Of a stretch of DNA of 64,000 bases, positions 17,249-26,213 are shown one piece after another. Position 1 is the first letter of the stretch, and the number at the start of each line of letters is the position of its first letter. Source of the DNA: Steroidobacter gossypii. Its GTDB lineage: Bacteria; Pseudomonadota; Gammaproteobacteria; Steroidobacterales; Steroidobacteraceae. The stretch is taken from assembly GCF_016801985.1 (NCBI RefSeq), contig NZ_JAEVLS010000009.1, positions 124,001 through 188,000 on the forward strand, in the 5' to 3' direction. The notes below the pieces were generated by a model, which saw nothing but the letters and a program-made list of their open reading frames with translations, had not been told where the DNA came from and made no database searches. The translations under genes were made by a program, and so were the position numbers.

Positions 17249-17809
17249 ATGCGGCATATTCCCAATGCCCTGTGCATTCTGCGCATGCTGCTGGTCGTGC
17301 CGATCGCCTGGCTGCTGACGGCCGGCGAGTACAAGGCCACGCTGTGGGTGTTTGCCTTCGCCGGCTTCACCGATGGCCTGGACGGCTTTCTCGCCAAGCG
17401 CTGCGGCTGGATGTCGGAGCTGGGCAAGATCCTCGATCCGCTCGCGGACAAGATCCTGCTGGTGAGCGTGTTCATCACGCTGGCGGTGATCGGCGTGGTG
17501 CCCGTGTGGCTGGCGGCCACGGCGGTGTTGCGTGATGTGACCATCACCATCGGGGCCATCACCTATAACGCGCTCTATGGCTATCCCCATGGCAACCCGA
17601 CGGTCATCAGCAAGATCAACACGCTGTGCCAGATCGTGTATCTGCTGCTCGCGGTGGCGGCCAAGGCCGGCGAGTGGGCGCCGGACACCGCGCTGCTGAT
17701 TCTGGGCGCCATGGTGTTCGTGACCACTGTGGTGAGCGGCATCGATTACGTGGTGACTTACACACGTAAGGCGATCGCCGCGAGCCGGGCAAAACACGGG
17801 CTGGCGTGA
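17249..17809 (+). CDS. CDP-alcohol phosphatidyltransferase family protein
   Basis: 186 residues, four to six membrane segments. The CDP-alcohol transferase signature is present as DGLDGFLAKR followed by GKILDPLADK: the four aspartates and the G are all in place, with Lys in the usual Ala-Arg pair. The family joins CDP-diacylglycerol to an alcohol in the inner membrane; PgsA-type (glycerol 3-phosphate) or single-domain cardiolipin synthase-type activity are both possible. A separate serine transferase (pssA) is at 21140, so this is not PssA. It overlaps hda by the TGATG junction. Confidence 0.88.
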   Translation: MRHIPNALCILRMLLVVPIAWLLTAGEYKATLWVFAFAGFTDGLDGFLAKRCGWMSELGKILDPLADKILLVSVFITLAVIGVVPVWLAATAVLRDVTITIGAITYNALYGYPHGNPTVISKINTLCQIVYLLLAVAAKAGEWAPDTALLILGAMVFVTTVVSGIDYVVTYTRKAIAASRAKHGLA

Positions 17810-18531
17810 TGTTGCCGTCTCACGGGCAGCTGCCGCTCGGCATCCGCTTGCCCGACAGCTCGGTGTTCGAAAGCTATCTCGCCGGACGCAATCAGCCGGC
17901 GGTCGATGCCTTGCTCGCCTTGCATGCCGCAGATCGTCGCCGCGCGCCCACCTGCATCTGGCTTCACGGCGCGCACGGCACCGGCAAGACGCATCTGCTT
18001 CAGGCCGTGTGCGCGAGAGCCAGTCGTGACGGGCGCACCGCCGCCTATCTGCCGCTGCCCGACGTCATCGATCTTGGCGAAGAGCTGCTGGCCGGATTCG
18101 GTGAGCTTGCCATCGTCTGTCTCGACGATGCGCAGGTGGTGGCCGGTCGTGAACAGTGGGAGCGCGCTTTGTTTCGGCTGCATCAAGAGCTCGATGAGCG
18201 CGGCGGGCGATTGCTGGTCGCGGGTTCTGCGCCGCCCGCCGCGCTCCCTTTCAAGTTGCGTGACCTGGGCTCGCGCTTGAACGGCGGCCTGGTGCTGACG
18301 CTGCAGCCCCTCGATGAGTCCGAACAGATGGCGGCGTTGCAGTTGAGAGCGCAGCTGCGCGGCCTGGAATTGCCGGATGAAACCGCTCAATACATGTTGC
18401 GTCGGTTACCGCGTGACATGACACATCTGTACGCGGTGCTCGACGAGCTCGATGCGGCATCGCTGGTGGCGCAACGTCGCTTGACGGTGCCGTTCGTCAA
18501 AGAAGTGCTGGAACGGCGCCTCACGCCTTAG
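17809..18531 (+). CDS. hda: DnaA regulatory inactivator Hda
   Basis: 240 residues from the ATG at 17809, which shares a base with the preceding TGA (a GTG at 17806 is in frame). AAA+ DnaA-like protein with Walker A HGAHGTGKTH, Walker B VCLDDAQ and sensor region GSRLNGGLVLTLQPLDE. With the sliding clamp it promotes DnaA-ATP hydrolysis. The clamp-binding motif at the N-terminus is visible as QLPLGIRLP. It overlaps the convergent DUF2069 gene by 11 bases. Confidence 0.93.
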   Translation: MLPSHGQLPLGIRLPDSSVFESYLAGRNQPAVDALLALHAADRRRAPTCIWLHGAHGTGKTHLLQAVCARASRDGRTAAYLPLPDVIDLGEELLAGFGELAIVCLDDAQVVAGREQWERALFRLHQELDERGGRLLVAGSAPPAALPFKLRDLGSRLNGGLVLTLQPLDESEQMAALQLRAQLRGLELPDETAQYMLRRLPRDMTHLYAVLDELDAASLVAQRRLTVPFVKEVLERRLTP

Positions 18532-18934
18532 CTAGCGGCCGCGTTACGCGCAGATACGCGATCAGCAACACAAACAACACGAAGGCCAGCATCAGACAAA
18601 TGCCGGCCCAGATCCGCTGGGCGGGATTCGCCACCGCTTCGGTGAGCGCGACGATCAGAAACGGAGTGACGGCCAACGTCATCCACGCATAGGTGCGTCG
18701 ATGACCCCTCATCAGGCGAGGCAGCGCGAACAGCACAGGCAAGGTCAATACAACGACCAGCACTACATCGCCGGTGGTGATGCCATCGCTTGCACGCCAG
18801 GCGATCAGGCCCGCGATCAACAAGCCGATGGCTGACAGCACGGCGAATCGGGTCCGCTGCGCGATCGAGCTTTCCGTTGGAACCATCGCGTCGGTGTTCG
18901 ACATACGCGAGTCGCTCGGTCTCTCACTGGGCAT
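18521..18934 (-). CDS. DUF2069 membrane protein
   Basis: 137 residues from the ATG at 18934; an internal ATG at 18904 is possible. Four membrane segments (about 30-48, 54-72, 84-101, 108-128) and the WAGICLMLAFVLFVLLIAYLR end match DUF2069, a small inner-membrane family of unknown function conserved next to wrbA. It begins five bases after the wrbA stop, so the two are co-transcribed. Confidence 0.85.
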   Translation of the reverse strand: MPSERPSDSRMSNTDAMVPTESSIAQRTRFAVLSAIGLLIAGLIAWRASDGITTGDVVLVVVLTLPVLFALPRLMRGHRRTYAWMTLAVTPFLIVALTEAVANPAQRIWAGICLMLAFVLFVLLIAYLRVTRPLAKA

Positions 18935-18939
18935 CGGGC

Positions 18940-19560
<621 letters not shown>

Positions 19561-19639
19561 TCATTGCCGCGCGCCCGATGTGGGATGAATGCAACGCGAG
19601 GCGGGCAGTCAAGGCGCGTGCATTGTATGCAGGCGCTCC

Positions 19640-19668
19640 TTGACGGTGTAGATTGCGATTGCTACGGT
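19640..19668 (+). promoter_or_regulatory. Candidate promoter of the DUF4398 lipoprotein gene
   Basis: TTGACG (19640-19645), a 17-base spacer and TACGGT (19663-19668). The -35 is good and the -10 moderate. It precedes the ATG at 19686. Confidence 0.35.
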
Positions 19669-19685
19669 CGATTGAAAAAATCGCC

Positions 19686-20006
19686 ATGGTAAGCCAGTCA
19701 TCCCTTCGTTGTTTGACGCTACTCATGCTTGCAATGAGCATGGGCCTGGCTGCGTGCGCCGGCGCTCCCGTGCAGGAGATGAGCAACGCCCGGCAGGCCA
19801 TCAAGGCCGCACGCGAAGCCGCCAGCGAATCGGTCACCGCACCTCCCTCCCTGGTCGAAGCCGAAGCTTTGTTGAATCGCGCCGAAGTCAGCCTGCAGCG
19901 GCGCGCCTACAAACAAGCCCGACGCGACGCCATCGCCGCTCGCGGCAAGGCCGCCGAGGCGCTCAGCTCCACTCGCACCGCCGACGATCGGAACGGCGCC
20001 AGCTGA
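19686..20006 (+). CDS. Small DUF4398 lipoprotein
   Basis: 106 residues from the ATG at 19686 (an upstream in-frame ATG at 19653 would spoil the signal peptide). The lipobox LAAC gives a mature N-terminal cysteine about residue 24. The rest is an Ala-rich helix with regular Glu/Arg, matching DUF4398, a family of small envelope lipoproteins sometimes found with OmpA-type proteins. Function unknown. acyP follows after 38 bases. Confidence 0.75.
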   Translation: MVSQSSLRCLTLLMLAMSMGLAACAGAPVQEMSNARQAIKAAREAASESVTAPPSLVEAEALLNRAEVSLQRRAYKQARRDAIAARGKAAEALSSTRTADDRNGAS

Positions 20007-20044
20007 GCGCGCATTCAACCCGAGCACGCATTCATCTGGATAAG

Positions 20045-20332
20045 GTGTCGATCTTGATAGCACGCCGTTGCTTCATCTCCGGGCGGGTGCAGGGCGTGTT
20101 CTTTCGCGCCTCGACTCGTCAAAAAGCCACCGAGCTCGGTTGCGCCGGCTATGCCCGCAATCTGCCCGACGGGCGCGTGGAAGTGCTGGCCGTGGGCGAG
20201 CCTCAGGCCGTGCAGTCTCTAGTCGATTGGTTGTGGCAAGGCCCGCCGGCCGCCGATGTGAAACAGGTGGACGTGCAGGAGCTGTCGCCGGACGAACTGC
20301 TGGATCTGCCGGTCGGCTTCGCGCAGCGCTAG
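20045..20332 (+). CDS. acyP: Acylphosphatase
   Basis: 95 residues from a GTG at 20045 (a TTG at 20054 has a better-spaced AAGGTG and is an alternative). Acylphosphatase hydrolyses carboxyl-phosphate anhydrides. The motif GRVQGVFFRAST carries the catalytic Arg (21), and YARNLPDGRVEV carries the catalytic Asn (39). Its stop overlaps the convergent transglycosylase stop inside a shared CTAG. Confidence 0.92.
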   Translation: MSILIARRCFISGRVQGVFFRASTRQKATELGCAGYARNLPDGRVEVLAVGEPQAVQSLVDWLWQGPPAADVKQVDVQELSPDELLDLPVGFAQR

Positions 20333-20916
20333 CGGTACTGCCAGCGGTTCGCCAGGCGCGTCAGCACCAGGTCCGCATAGTTGCGGCGGCCGACGCTGCC
20401 GTTGTAGCGCGCCAGCGCCTTGGTGTAGTCGCCCTTTTCCCGGTCGAGATAGAACTTGAGGATGGTGCAGCCCATGCGCACGTTCTGCGGAATGCGCACC
20501 AGCTCGGAATTGGTCATGCCCAGCTGATTCGGCCAGAACGGCATCACCTGCATCAGCCCGACCGCGCCGGCCGAGGACACGGCCCAGCGATCGAAACGAC
20601 TTTCTACATCGATGACCGCCATCACCAGCCCCGGCGGCAACTGCAGACGACGCGCCTCGCAGAACACGTGATGCAGGATCTCGGCGCGCTCCTGCTCGTC
20701 CTTCACCAGCTTGAGCAGCTTCGGCTCCATGGTGGCGAGCCACACCTTCTGCTCGAACTCGTCTTCGAAGCAGGGGGCTTCCTTCAAGGTTTTTTGCAGG
20801 AACCGGCCGAGCGCCGGGTCCTGCTGGCGGTCGGCCAGGGCAGGCGGGGGCGCGGCCAGGCTGGCCAGCGCTACCAGAAACAGGCAGCGCAGTGCAATCG
20901 CGATACGACGATCCAT
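20329..20916 (-). CDS. Lytic transglycosylase, SLT domain
   Basis: 195 residues: signal peptide (about 1-28, ending PALA) and a C-terminal lysozyme-like SLT domain. The catalytic Glu is at about 105 in DVESRFDRWAVSSAGAVG, followed by GLMQVMPFW and the RYNGSVGRRNYADLVL end. It cleaves peptidoglycan with anhydro-ring formation in the periplasm. No lipobox is seen. Convergent and overlapping with acyP by four bases. Confidence 0.9.
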   Translation of the reverse strand: MDRRIAIALRCLFLVALASLAAPPPALADRQQDPALGRFLQKTLKEAPCFEDEFEQKVWLATMEPKLLKLVKDEQERAEILHHVFCEARRLQLPPGLVMAVIDVESRFDRWAVSSAGAVGLMQVMPFWPNQLGMTNSELVRIPQNVRMGCTILKFYLDREKGDYTKALARYNGSVGRRNYADLVLTRLANRWQYR

Positions 20917-20982
20917 GCTCGAGTGATTGGGCGGGTTAGAACACTGAACGGTGGCCTGACCATGTATGTTGTGCGTGTTGCG

Positions 20983-21004
20983 GGCCGCACAATATCATGC
21001 GGCC
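20983..21004. other. Palindrome between the divergent transglycosylase and pssA genes
   Basis: GGCCGCA (20983-20989) and TGCGGCC (20998-21004) flank an 8-base AT-rich centre. It lies in the 223-base divergent gap, 136 bases before pssA. It could be a dimeric operator or a hairpin; nothing else supports either. Confidence 0.35.
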
Positions 21005-21139
21005 AAGCAGCGAGACCTGGAGCGCGTCACAGCAGGGCCCCTGGCCGGAACCTGAGGCGCGGCGACACATTCATTCTGAATCGGCGCCTGGCGCCGTTTC
21101 AGTGCCCACCCGACCGGACCTTGAGCCACCGCGATTCGC

Positions 21140-21934
21140 ATGAGCGCCGAATATCACAGCAGCGATCTTGAGCCGGTGGACACCCGGCGGCCGAGCCGCG
21201 GCGTGTATTGGCTGCCCAACCTGTTCACCACCGGCACGCTGTTCGGCGGCTTCTACGCCATCGTCGCGGCCATCGACGGCAACTTCTCGCATGCCGGCAT
21301 CGCGATCTTCGTGGCCATGCTGGCCGACGGCCTGGATGGACGCGTGGCCCGCTGGACCAACACCCAGAGCGATTTCGGCAAGGAGTACGACAGCCTTTGC
21401 GACATGGTGGCCTTCGGGGTCGCGCCGGCCATCGTGGTGTACCAGTGGGGCATCGAGCGCATCTACGGCTATGGCCCGTTCTGGGTCCGCTTCGGCTGGC
21501 TCGCGTGCTTTTTCTATGCCGTGGCGGCGGCCCTGCGCCTGGCCCGATTCAATTCCCGGGCCGCGACCGCGGACAAGCGCTACTTCGAAGGTCTGCCGAG
21601 CCCGTCGGCGGCGGCCGCGGTCGCAAGCTTCATCTGGCTGGTCAGCGAATTCCCGGTCACCGGGTTTTCGGCCCTGGTGCTGGCCTTCAGCATCACCCTG
21701 TGCATCGGCGCCTTGATGGTCAGCAAGTTCTCCTATTGGAGCGGCAAGGAGCTGAACATGCGGGGCCGCATCCCCTGGGTGTATGCGGCGCTGATCCCGT
21801 TGATCTATGTGATCGTGTCGCTGGCGCCGGTGTCGCTGTTCACCTTGTTCGGTCTGTATGCCGCCTCGGCGCCGCTCCACTGGGTCTGGCGCAAAGTGAC
21901 TCGCAAGAAGCGCCCCGCTGAAACTGCCCCTTGA
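21140..21934 (+). CDS. pssA: CDP-diacylglycerol-serine O-phosphatidyltransferase
   Basis: 264 residues with about eight membrane segments. The CDP-alcohol transferase motif is DGLDGRVARWTNTQSDFG then EYDSLCD, with FGVAPA after it: the pattern of subclass II (Bacillus/Gram-negative membrane) PssA, not of the E. coli peripheral enzyme. Makes phosphatidylserine, the precursor of phosphatidylethanolamine. The C-terminus is strongly basic (RKVTRKKRP). Confidence 0.93.
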   Translation: MSAEYHSSDLEPVDTRRPSRGVYWLPNLFTTGTLFGGFYAIVAAIDGNFSHAGIAIFVAMLADGLDGRVARWTNTQSDFGKEYDSLCDMVAFGVAPAIVVYQWGIERIYGYGPFWVRFGWLACFFYAVAAALRLARFNSRAATADKRYFEGLPSPSAAAAVASFIWLVSEFPVTGFSALVLAFSITLCIGALMVSKFSYWSGKELNMRGRIPWVYAALIPLIYVIVSLAPVSLFTLFGLYAASAPLHWVWRKVTRKKRPAETAP

Positions 21935-22027
21935 AGGGCAGGGCGTGGGGTGAGGTTTGCCGATGGTCTCGCGCGGCCGGTGCCGGTAAGCTTCCACGCA
22001 TAACCATTCAGCAGTGCACCGTCTCGC

Positions 22028-22870
22028 ATGGATTCCCGCCGCCTGGCCTATCTGAAGGCACTCGACATCGACGTCTGGGAACGTCGGGACCCGAGCGCGC
22101 GCGCGTCCGCCGCCCAGCCGAGTGCCCAGCCGAGTGCCCAAGCGGATGCCCAGCCGGCCGTCCGGGTCGAAGCGGCCCCGGCGCCGATGGCGCCTGTCAT
22201 TCCCATTCGCACCGAGCCGGCCGTTCAGGCCCGCGTCGTTCAGTCGCCCGGCATCGACACCAAGGTCGATCTGGCCGACGCGGATGCGAGCGTCGCCAAC
22301 CTGGGTTGGGACGAGCTTGCAACCGCCGTGCGTTCCTGCACGAAGTGCCCCCTGCATGCCACGCGCACCAACGGGGTGTTCGGCGTTGGCGATCGCCGCG
22401 CCCGCTGGATGATCATCGGCGAGGCGCCTGGCGCCGACGAGGACAAGCAGGGCGAGCCGTTTGTCGGCCGCGCCGGCATGCTGCTCAACGCCATGTTGAA
22501 AGCCGTGGGTCTGGGCAGGGAACAGGTTTTCATCGCAAACATTCTGAAATCGCGACCGCCCAACAACCGCGATCCGAAACCCGAAGAAGTGCGCGCCTGC
22601 ATTCCTTATCTGTATCGGCAGATCGAGCTGGTGAACCCGGCGCTGATCCTGTGCGTCGGTCGGATTGCCGCGCAGACGCTGCTGGAGGTGGACACGCCCA
22701 TCGGCAAGCTGCGGGGCGCGGTGCATCGGATCGCGGGCAATCGCCCGATGGTGGTGACCTACCATCCGGCCTATCTGTTACGCAGCCCGGTGGAGAAACG
22801 CAAATCATGGGCCGATCTGTTGTTGGCCATGCGTACCTTCGAGACATTGCAAAGTGGGGCAACGGCGTGA
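22028..22870 (+). CDS. Family 4 uracil-DNA glycosylase
   Basis: 280 residues. The C-terminal 190 residues are a UDG4 domain: CTKCPLHATR (cluster cysteines, about 105-108), GEAPGADEDKQGEPFVGRAG (uracil pocket and water activation), NILKSRPPNNRDP, ILCVGRIAAQTLL, and TYHPAYLLR near the end. Family 4 enzymes hold a 4Fe-4S cluster and remove uracil from DNA. The N-terminal 90 residues are low complexity, with an AQPS tandem repeat (about 27-42). The stop overlaps the rimI GTG as GTGA. Confidence 0.92.
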   Translation: MDSRRLAYLKALDIDVWERRDPSARASAAQPSAQPSAQADAQPAVRVEAAPAPMAPVIPIRTEPAVQARVVQSPGIDTKVDLADADASVANLGWDELATAVRSCTKCPLHATRTNGVFGVGDRRARWMIIGEAPGADEDKQGEPFVGRAGMLLNAMLKAVGLGREQVFIANILKSRPPNNRDPKPEEVRACIPYLYRQIELVNPALILCVGRIAAQTLLEVDTPIGKLRGAVHRIAGNRPMVVTYHPAYLLRSPVEKRKSWADLLLAMRTFETLQSGATA

Positions 22871-23352
22871 GCGCCGAGCTCGACCGTAGCGCGCTGTATC
22901 AAGCGGTTCGCTTTCGGCCGATGACGCTCGTCGATGTGCCCGCCGTGGTCACGGTGGAGCGGGCCTCCTACCTGTTTCCCTGGAGCGAGGGCGTGTTTCG
23001 CGACTGCGTGCGCGTGGGCTATTTGTGCCGCGTGGTCGAGTTCGAAGGACAGGTGGCCGGTTACGGCATCATGTCGTACGGCGCCGGCGAGGCCCACATC
23101 CTCAATATTTGTATTCGCAACGACCTGCGCGGCGTCGGCGTCGGTCGGCGTCTGATGGATTTTCTGCTGAGTCGCGCCAAGGAAGCGGAAATGCAGGATG
23201 TGTTCCTGGAAGTGCGCCCGTCCAATCCGGTAGCCATCAAACTCTACGAATCGCTGGGCTTCGTCAAAGTCGGCGTGCGCAAGGCCTATTACCAGGCCGC
23301 CGGCGGTCGCGAGGACGCGCTCGTCTACAAGCGCGTGCTCACCAGCTCCTGA
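22867..23352 (+). CDS. rimI: Ribosomal protein S18 alanine N-acetyltransferase
   Basis: 161 residues from the GTG at 22867, overlapping the previous stop. GNAT fold: acetyl-CoA loop NDLRGVGVGRRLMD (R-x-x-G-x-G), then EVRPSNPVAIKLYESLGF and VRKAYYQ with RED-ALVYKR near the end, the RimI pattern. Acetylates the N-terminal alanine of S18 and probably other proteins. Convergent with the following lipoprotein gene, six bases apart. Confidence 0.92.
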   Translation: MSAELDRSALYQAVRFRPMTLVDVPAVVTVERASYLFPWSEGVFRDCVRVGYLCRVVEFEGQVAGYGIMSYGAGEAHILNICIRNDLRGVGVGRRLMDFLLSRAKEAEMQDVFLEVRPSNPVAIKLYESLGFVKVGVRKAYYQAAGGREDALVYKRVLTSS

Positions 23353-23358
23353 GCCCGC

Positions 23359-24378
23359 TTACTGCTTGCCCGGCCATCCCTTGGGGAAGCTGATGTTCCC
23401 CGAGATGCCGACCTTCTGGCCTTCGTCCTTGGGCGCCTCCGGCTTGGCGTCGCCGCCGATGGCTTTGCGAGTGAACAGGGCCGTTTTGTCGATGACGGTC
23501 GAAAACTCCAGCGGTTGTTTTGGAGCAAGCGGCGTGGCGCTGGGTTGGGTCGACAAGGTGTATTCGTAACCAATCTCTTCGAGCGCCAGGGACAGCGTCG
23601 TCACCAGGCGCTGATTGGCGGGCATGGTCGCCGGCGCCTGCGACTTGAGAATCCCCTGCAGCGATTTCACCTGCGCCTCGGTGCTGCTGCCCTTGGAGGC
23701 GGCTTCGCTCGCCGGCTTCACGAACTCGCCCGTCAGATACTCCTTGAAGGGGATCAGCGTACTCAGCGCGTCCGCGAGTTTGGTGTCTGGGGCTGAGGCC
23801 ACCTCCTGAAGCGTGCCGTTGTCGGCGAGCTTCTGAGTCAGACTGCCCGAGCCAAACCAGGGCAGTGGCGCATTCAGAAAATAGGTTCGGGTCCGGTCCA
23901 CCACCCACGCGGATTCGACGGCGTTGCTGCTGAGCTCGGGGACCGGAATGTTACTTTTGAGATCGATCGCGGGCAGGCGGTTGAAGCGCGCGATGAGTGC
24001 GGGAATGTCGGCGTCGGGATCCAGGTTGGCGGCCAGCAATTCACGTTTGAACTCGGCCAGTTCGTCTTTCGTGCCGGGCGCGAGATCCTGAGCCTTGAGC
24101 AGGTCGCGCGTGAACGCCTGCGCGCCCTTGTCGGTCGTGACCTCCTTGCCCTCCTTGATATCGATCAGCTTGTGGGCGACCGACAGTCGGGCGCGCAGCC
24201 AGGTCTGGCGGTACACGGTGACCTGCTGGAAGGTTTGCGTCTTCACGTAGAAGGGAATGCCCTTCACGGCCTTTGCTTTGGGGGCCTTCTCCTTCTGCTC
24301 GTTGACCCTGACGACGTTCACGCAAGCGGCCAGCAGGGTGGCGATCCCTGCGAAGGCAATTGCTGTTGTTATTCTCAT
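23359..24378 (-). CDS. Unrecognised lipoprotein
   Basis: 339 residues from the ATG at 24378 (MRITTAIAFAGIATLLAAC); a longer frame from 24414 would put a charged tail before the signal peptide. The lipobox LAAC predicts lipidation at about residue 19. No known domain was recognised. The mature part is Lys-rich at its start (EQKEKAPKAKAVKG), then has a folded-looking region with FYVKTQTFQQVTVYRQTWLRA and a C-terminal part with TLSLALEEIGYEYTLS and a final GISGNISFPKGWPGKQ. The internal repeat of two similar-sized halves is possible but not clear. Divergent from prfC. Confidence 0.8.
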   Translation of the reverse strand: MRITTAIAFAGIATLLAACVNVVRVNEQKEKAPKAKAVKGIPFYVKTQTFQQVTVYRQTWLRARLSVAHKLIDIKEGKEVTTDKGAQAFTRDLLKAQDLAPGTKDELAEFKRELLAANLDPDADIPALIARFNRLPAIDLKSNIPVPELSSNAVESAWVVDRTRTYFLNAPLPWFGSGSLTQKLADNGTLQEVASAPDTKLADALSTLIPFKEYLTGEFVKPASEAASKGSSTEAQVKSLQGILKSQAPATMPANQRLVTTLSLALEEIGYEYTLSTQPSATPLAPKQPLEFSTVIDKTALFTRKAIGGDAKPEAPKDEGQKVGISGNISFPKGWPGKQ

Positions 24379-24560
24379 GGCGCTCCGTCCGATGAATTCG
24401 GCGCTTGCCGACATCTGTCACGCCCGCTGTCGTTATCTCAGCGTCCGATCCGAGCGACGGGGCGGCCCGGGCGAGCGGGGCGTTTCTGGGCTATCATGCC
24501 GCCCCCCTGAATTCGTGAATTCGTGCACCCGACGCGCGTGCAGTCTGAGGATCCGTCCCG

Positions 24561-26162
24561 ATGCCGAATGGCCCCACCCCCGAGGAAATCAGCAAAAGAC
24601 GAACTTTTGCCATCATCAGCCACCCGGACGCCGGCAAGACCACGCTGACCGAGAAGCTGCTGCTGTTCGGCGGCGCCATTCAGCTGGCCGGCACCGTCAA
24701 GGGCCGCAAGGCCGCCCGGCATGCCACCTCCGACTGGATGGCGCTGGAACAGCAGCGCGGCATTTCGGTCACCTCCTCGGTGATGCAGTTTCCCTACGAT
24801 GGCCGCATGGTGAACCTGCTGGACACGCCGGGCCACGAAGACTTCTCCGAGGACACCTACCGCACCTTGACGGCGGTCGATTCGGCGCTGATGGTGATCG
24901 ACTGCGCCAAGGGCGTCGAAGAGCGCACCATCAAACTGATGGAGGTGACCCGCCTGCGCGCCACGCCCATCATGACGTTCATCAACAAGCTCGACCGCGA
25001 AGGCCGCGAGCCCATGGAGCTGTTGGATGAAATCGAAAAGGTGCTGAAGATCTCCTGCGCGCCCATCACCTGGCCGATCGGCATGGGCCGGGATCTGCAG
25101 GGCATCTATCATCTGATCGAAGATCGCATCTATATCTATCAGGCGGGCGAGAAAGGCCGGGCGGGCACGCACGCCACCATCGACAAGCTGGACAGCGATG
25201 CGGCGACGGAATTTCTCGGCGCGCGCGCGCAGACGTTTCGCGACGAAGTCGAGTTGGTGCGCGGCGCCGCGCCCGAGTTCGACACCAAGGAGTATCTGGC
25301 CGCGCGCCAGACGCCGGTGTTCTTCGGCTCGGCCATCAACAACTTCGGCGTGACGGAGCTGCTTGGGTCGTTCGTGAGACATGCGCCGGGTCCGCAGCCG
25401 CGCGAGACCACTGGCCGCATCGTGGAGCCGATGGAGGAGAAACTCAGCGGCTTCGTGTTCAAGATTCAGGCGAACATGGATCCTGGGCATCGCGATCGCA
25501 TCGCGTTCATGCGCATCTGCTCGGGTAAATATTCGCGCGGCATGCGTTTGTTTCATGTCCGGCTCGGCAAGGAGATGCGCATCAACGACGCGCTGACGTT
25601 CCTTGCCGCCGACCGTCAGCACACCGACGAAGCCTTCGCCGGCGACATCCTCGGTCTGCACAACCACGGCACGATCAACATCGGCGACACCTTCACCGAG
25701 GGCGAGTCGCTGATGTTCACCGGCATTCCCAACTTCGCGCCGGAGATGTTCCGTCGCGTGGTGTTGCGCGATCCGCTACGCATGAAGGCGCTGCAGAAGG
25801 GCCTGGATCAGTTGTGCGAAGAGGGCGCGACGCAGGTGTTCCGGCCGCTGCGTAACAACGATCTGATTCTCGGCGCGGTCGGTCAGCTGCAGTTCGACGT
25901 AGTGGCGTTTCGTCTGCAGGACGAATATTCAGTACAGGCCTCGTTCGACAACGTCAACGTGTTCACCGCGCGCTGGGTGTACGGCAAGGACGCGAAGAAG
26001 CTGGACGAGTTTCGCACCAAGGCGTACGAGAACCTGGCGTTGGATCATTCCGGCGCGCTGGTGTATCTCGCGCCCACCCGCGTCAACCTGCAACTCACCC
26101 TGGAACGCTGGCCCGACCTGGATTTCCGCGAAACGCGCGAACATCTGGCTGCGGCCGCCTGA
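24561..26162 (+). CDS. prfC: Peptide chain release factor 3
   Basis: 533 residues, usual length. Translational GTPase: G1 [15 protein letters not shown] (about residues 20-34), G3 [17 protein letters not shown]4 [10 protein letters not shown], and the RF3 C-terminal domain ending with [13 protein letters not shown]. It releases RF1/RF2 from ribosomes after termination. The next gene begins 51 bases downstream. Confidence 0.97.
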   Translation: MPNGPTPEEISKRRTFAIISHPDAGKTTLTEKLLLFGGAIQLAGTVKGRKAARHATSDWMALEQQRGISVTSSVMQFPYDGRMVNLLDTPGHEDFSEDTYRTLTAVDSALMVIDCAKGVEERTIKLMEVTRLRATPIMTFINKLDREGREPMELLDEIEKVLKISCAPITWPIGMGRDLQGIYHLIEDRIYIYQAGEKGRAGTHATIDKLDSDAATEFLGARAQTFRDEVELVRGAAPEFDTKEYLAARQTPVFFGSAINNFGVTELLGSFVRHAPGPQPRETTGRIVEPMEEKLSGFVFKIQANMDPGHRDRIAFMRICSGKYSRGMRLFHVRLGKEMRINDALTFLAADRQHTDEAFAGDILGLHNHGTINIGDTFTEGESLMFTGIPNFAPEMFRRVVLRDPLRMKALQKGLDQLCEEGATQVFRPLRNNDLILGAVGQLQFDVVAFRLQDEYSVQASFDNVNVFTARWVYGKDAKKLDEFRTKAYENLALDHSGALVYLAPTRVNLQLTLERWPDLDFRETREHLAAAA

Positions 26163-26183
26163 TCCTCCGCGCCGGCCAGTCCC

Positions 26184-26204
26184 AAGTCACCAGTCACGAG
26201 TCAC
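26184..26204 (+). repeat. Heptanucleotide tandem repeat, three units
   Basis: AAGTCAC CAGTCAC GAGTCAC followed by TTCC. It ends nine bases before the ATG of the MFS gene at 26214, the same spacing as the array before dcd, and again no ribosome binding site is visible there. Confidence 0.8.
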
Positions 26205-26213
26205 TTCCACGAC

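Noticed and set aside
21071-22765. A 564-codon frame antisense to pssA and the uracil glycosylase.
   Set aside because: It crosses two real genes in antisense and has shadow composition.
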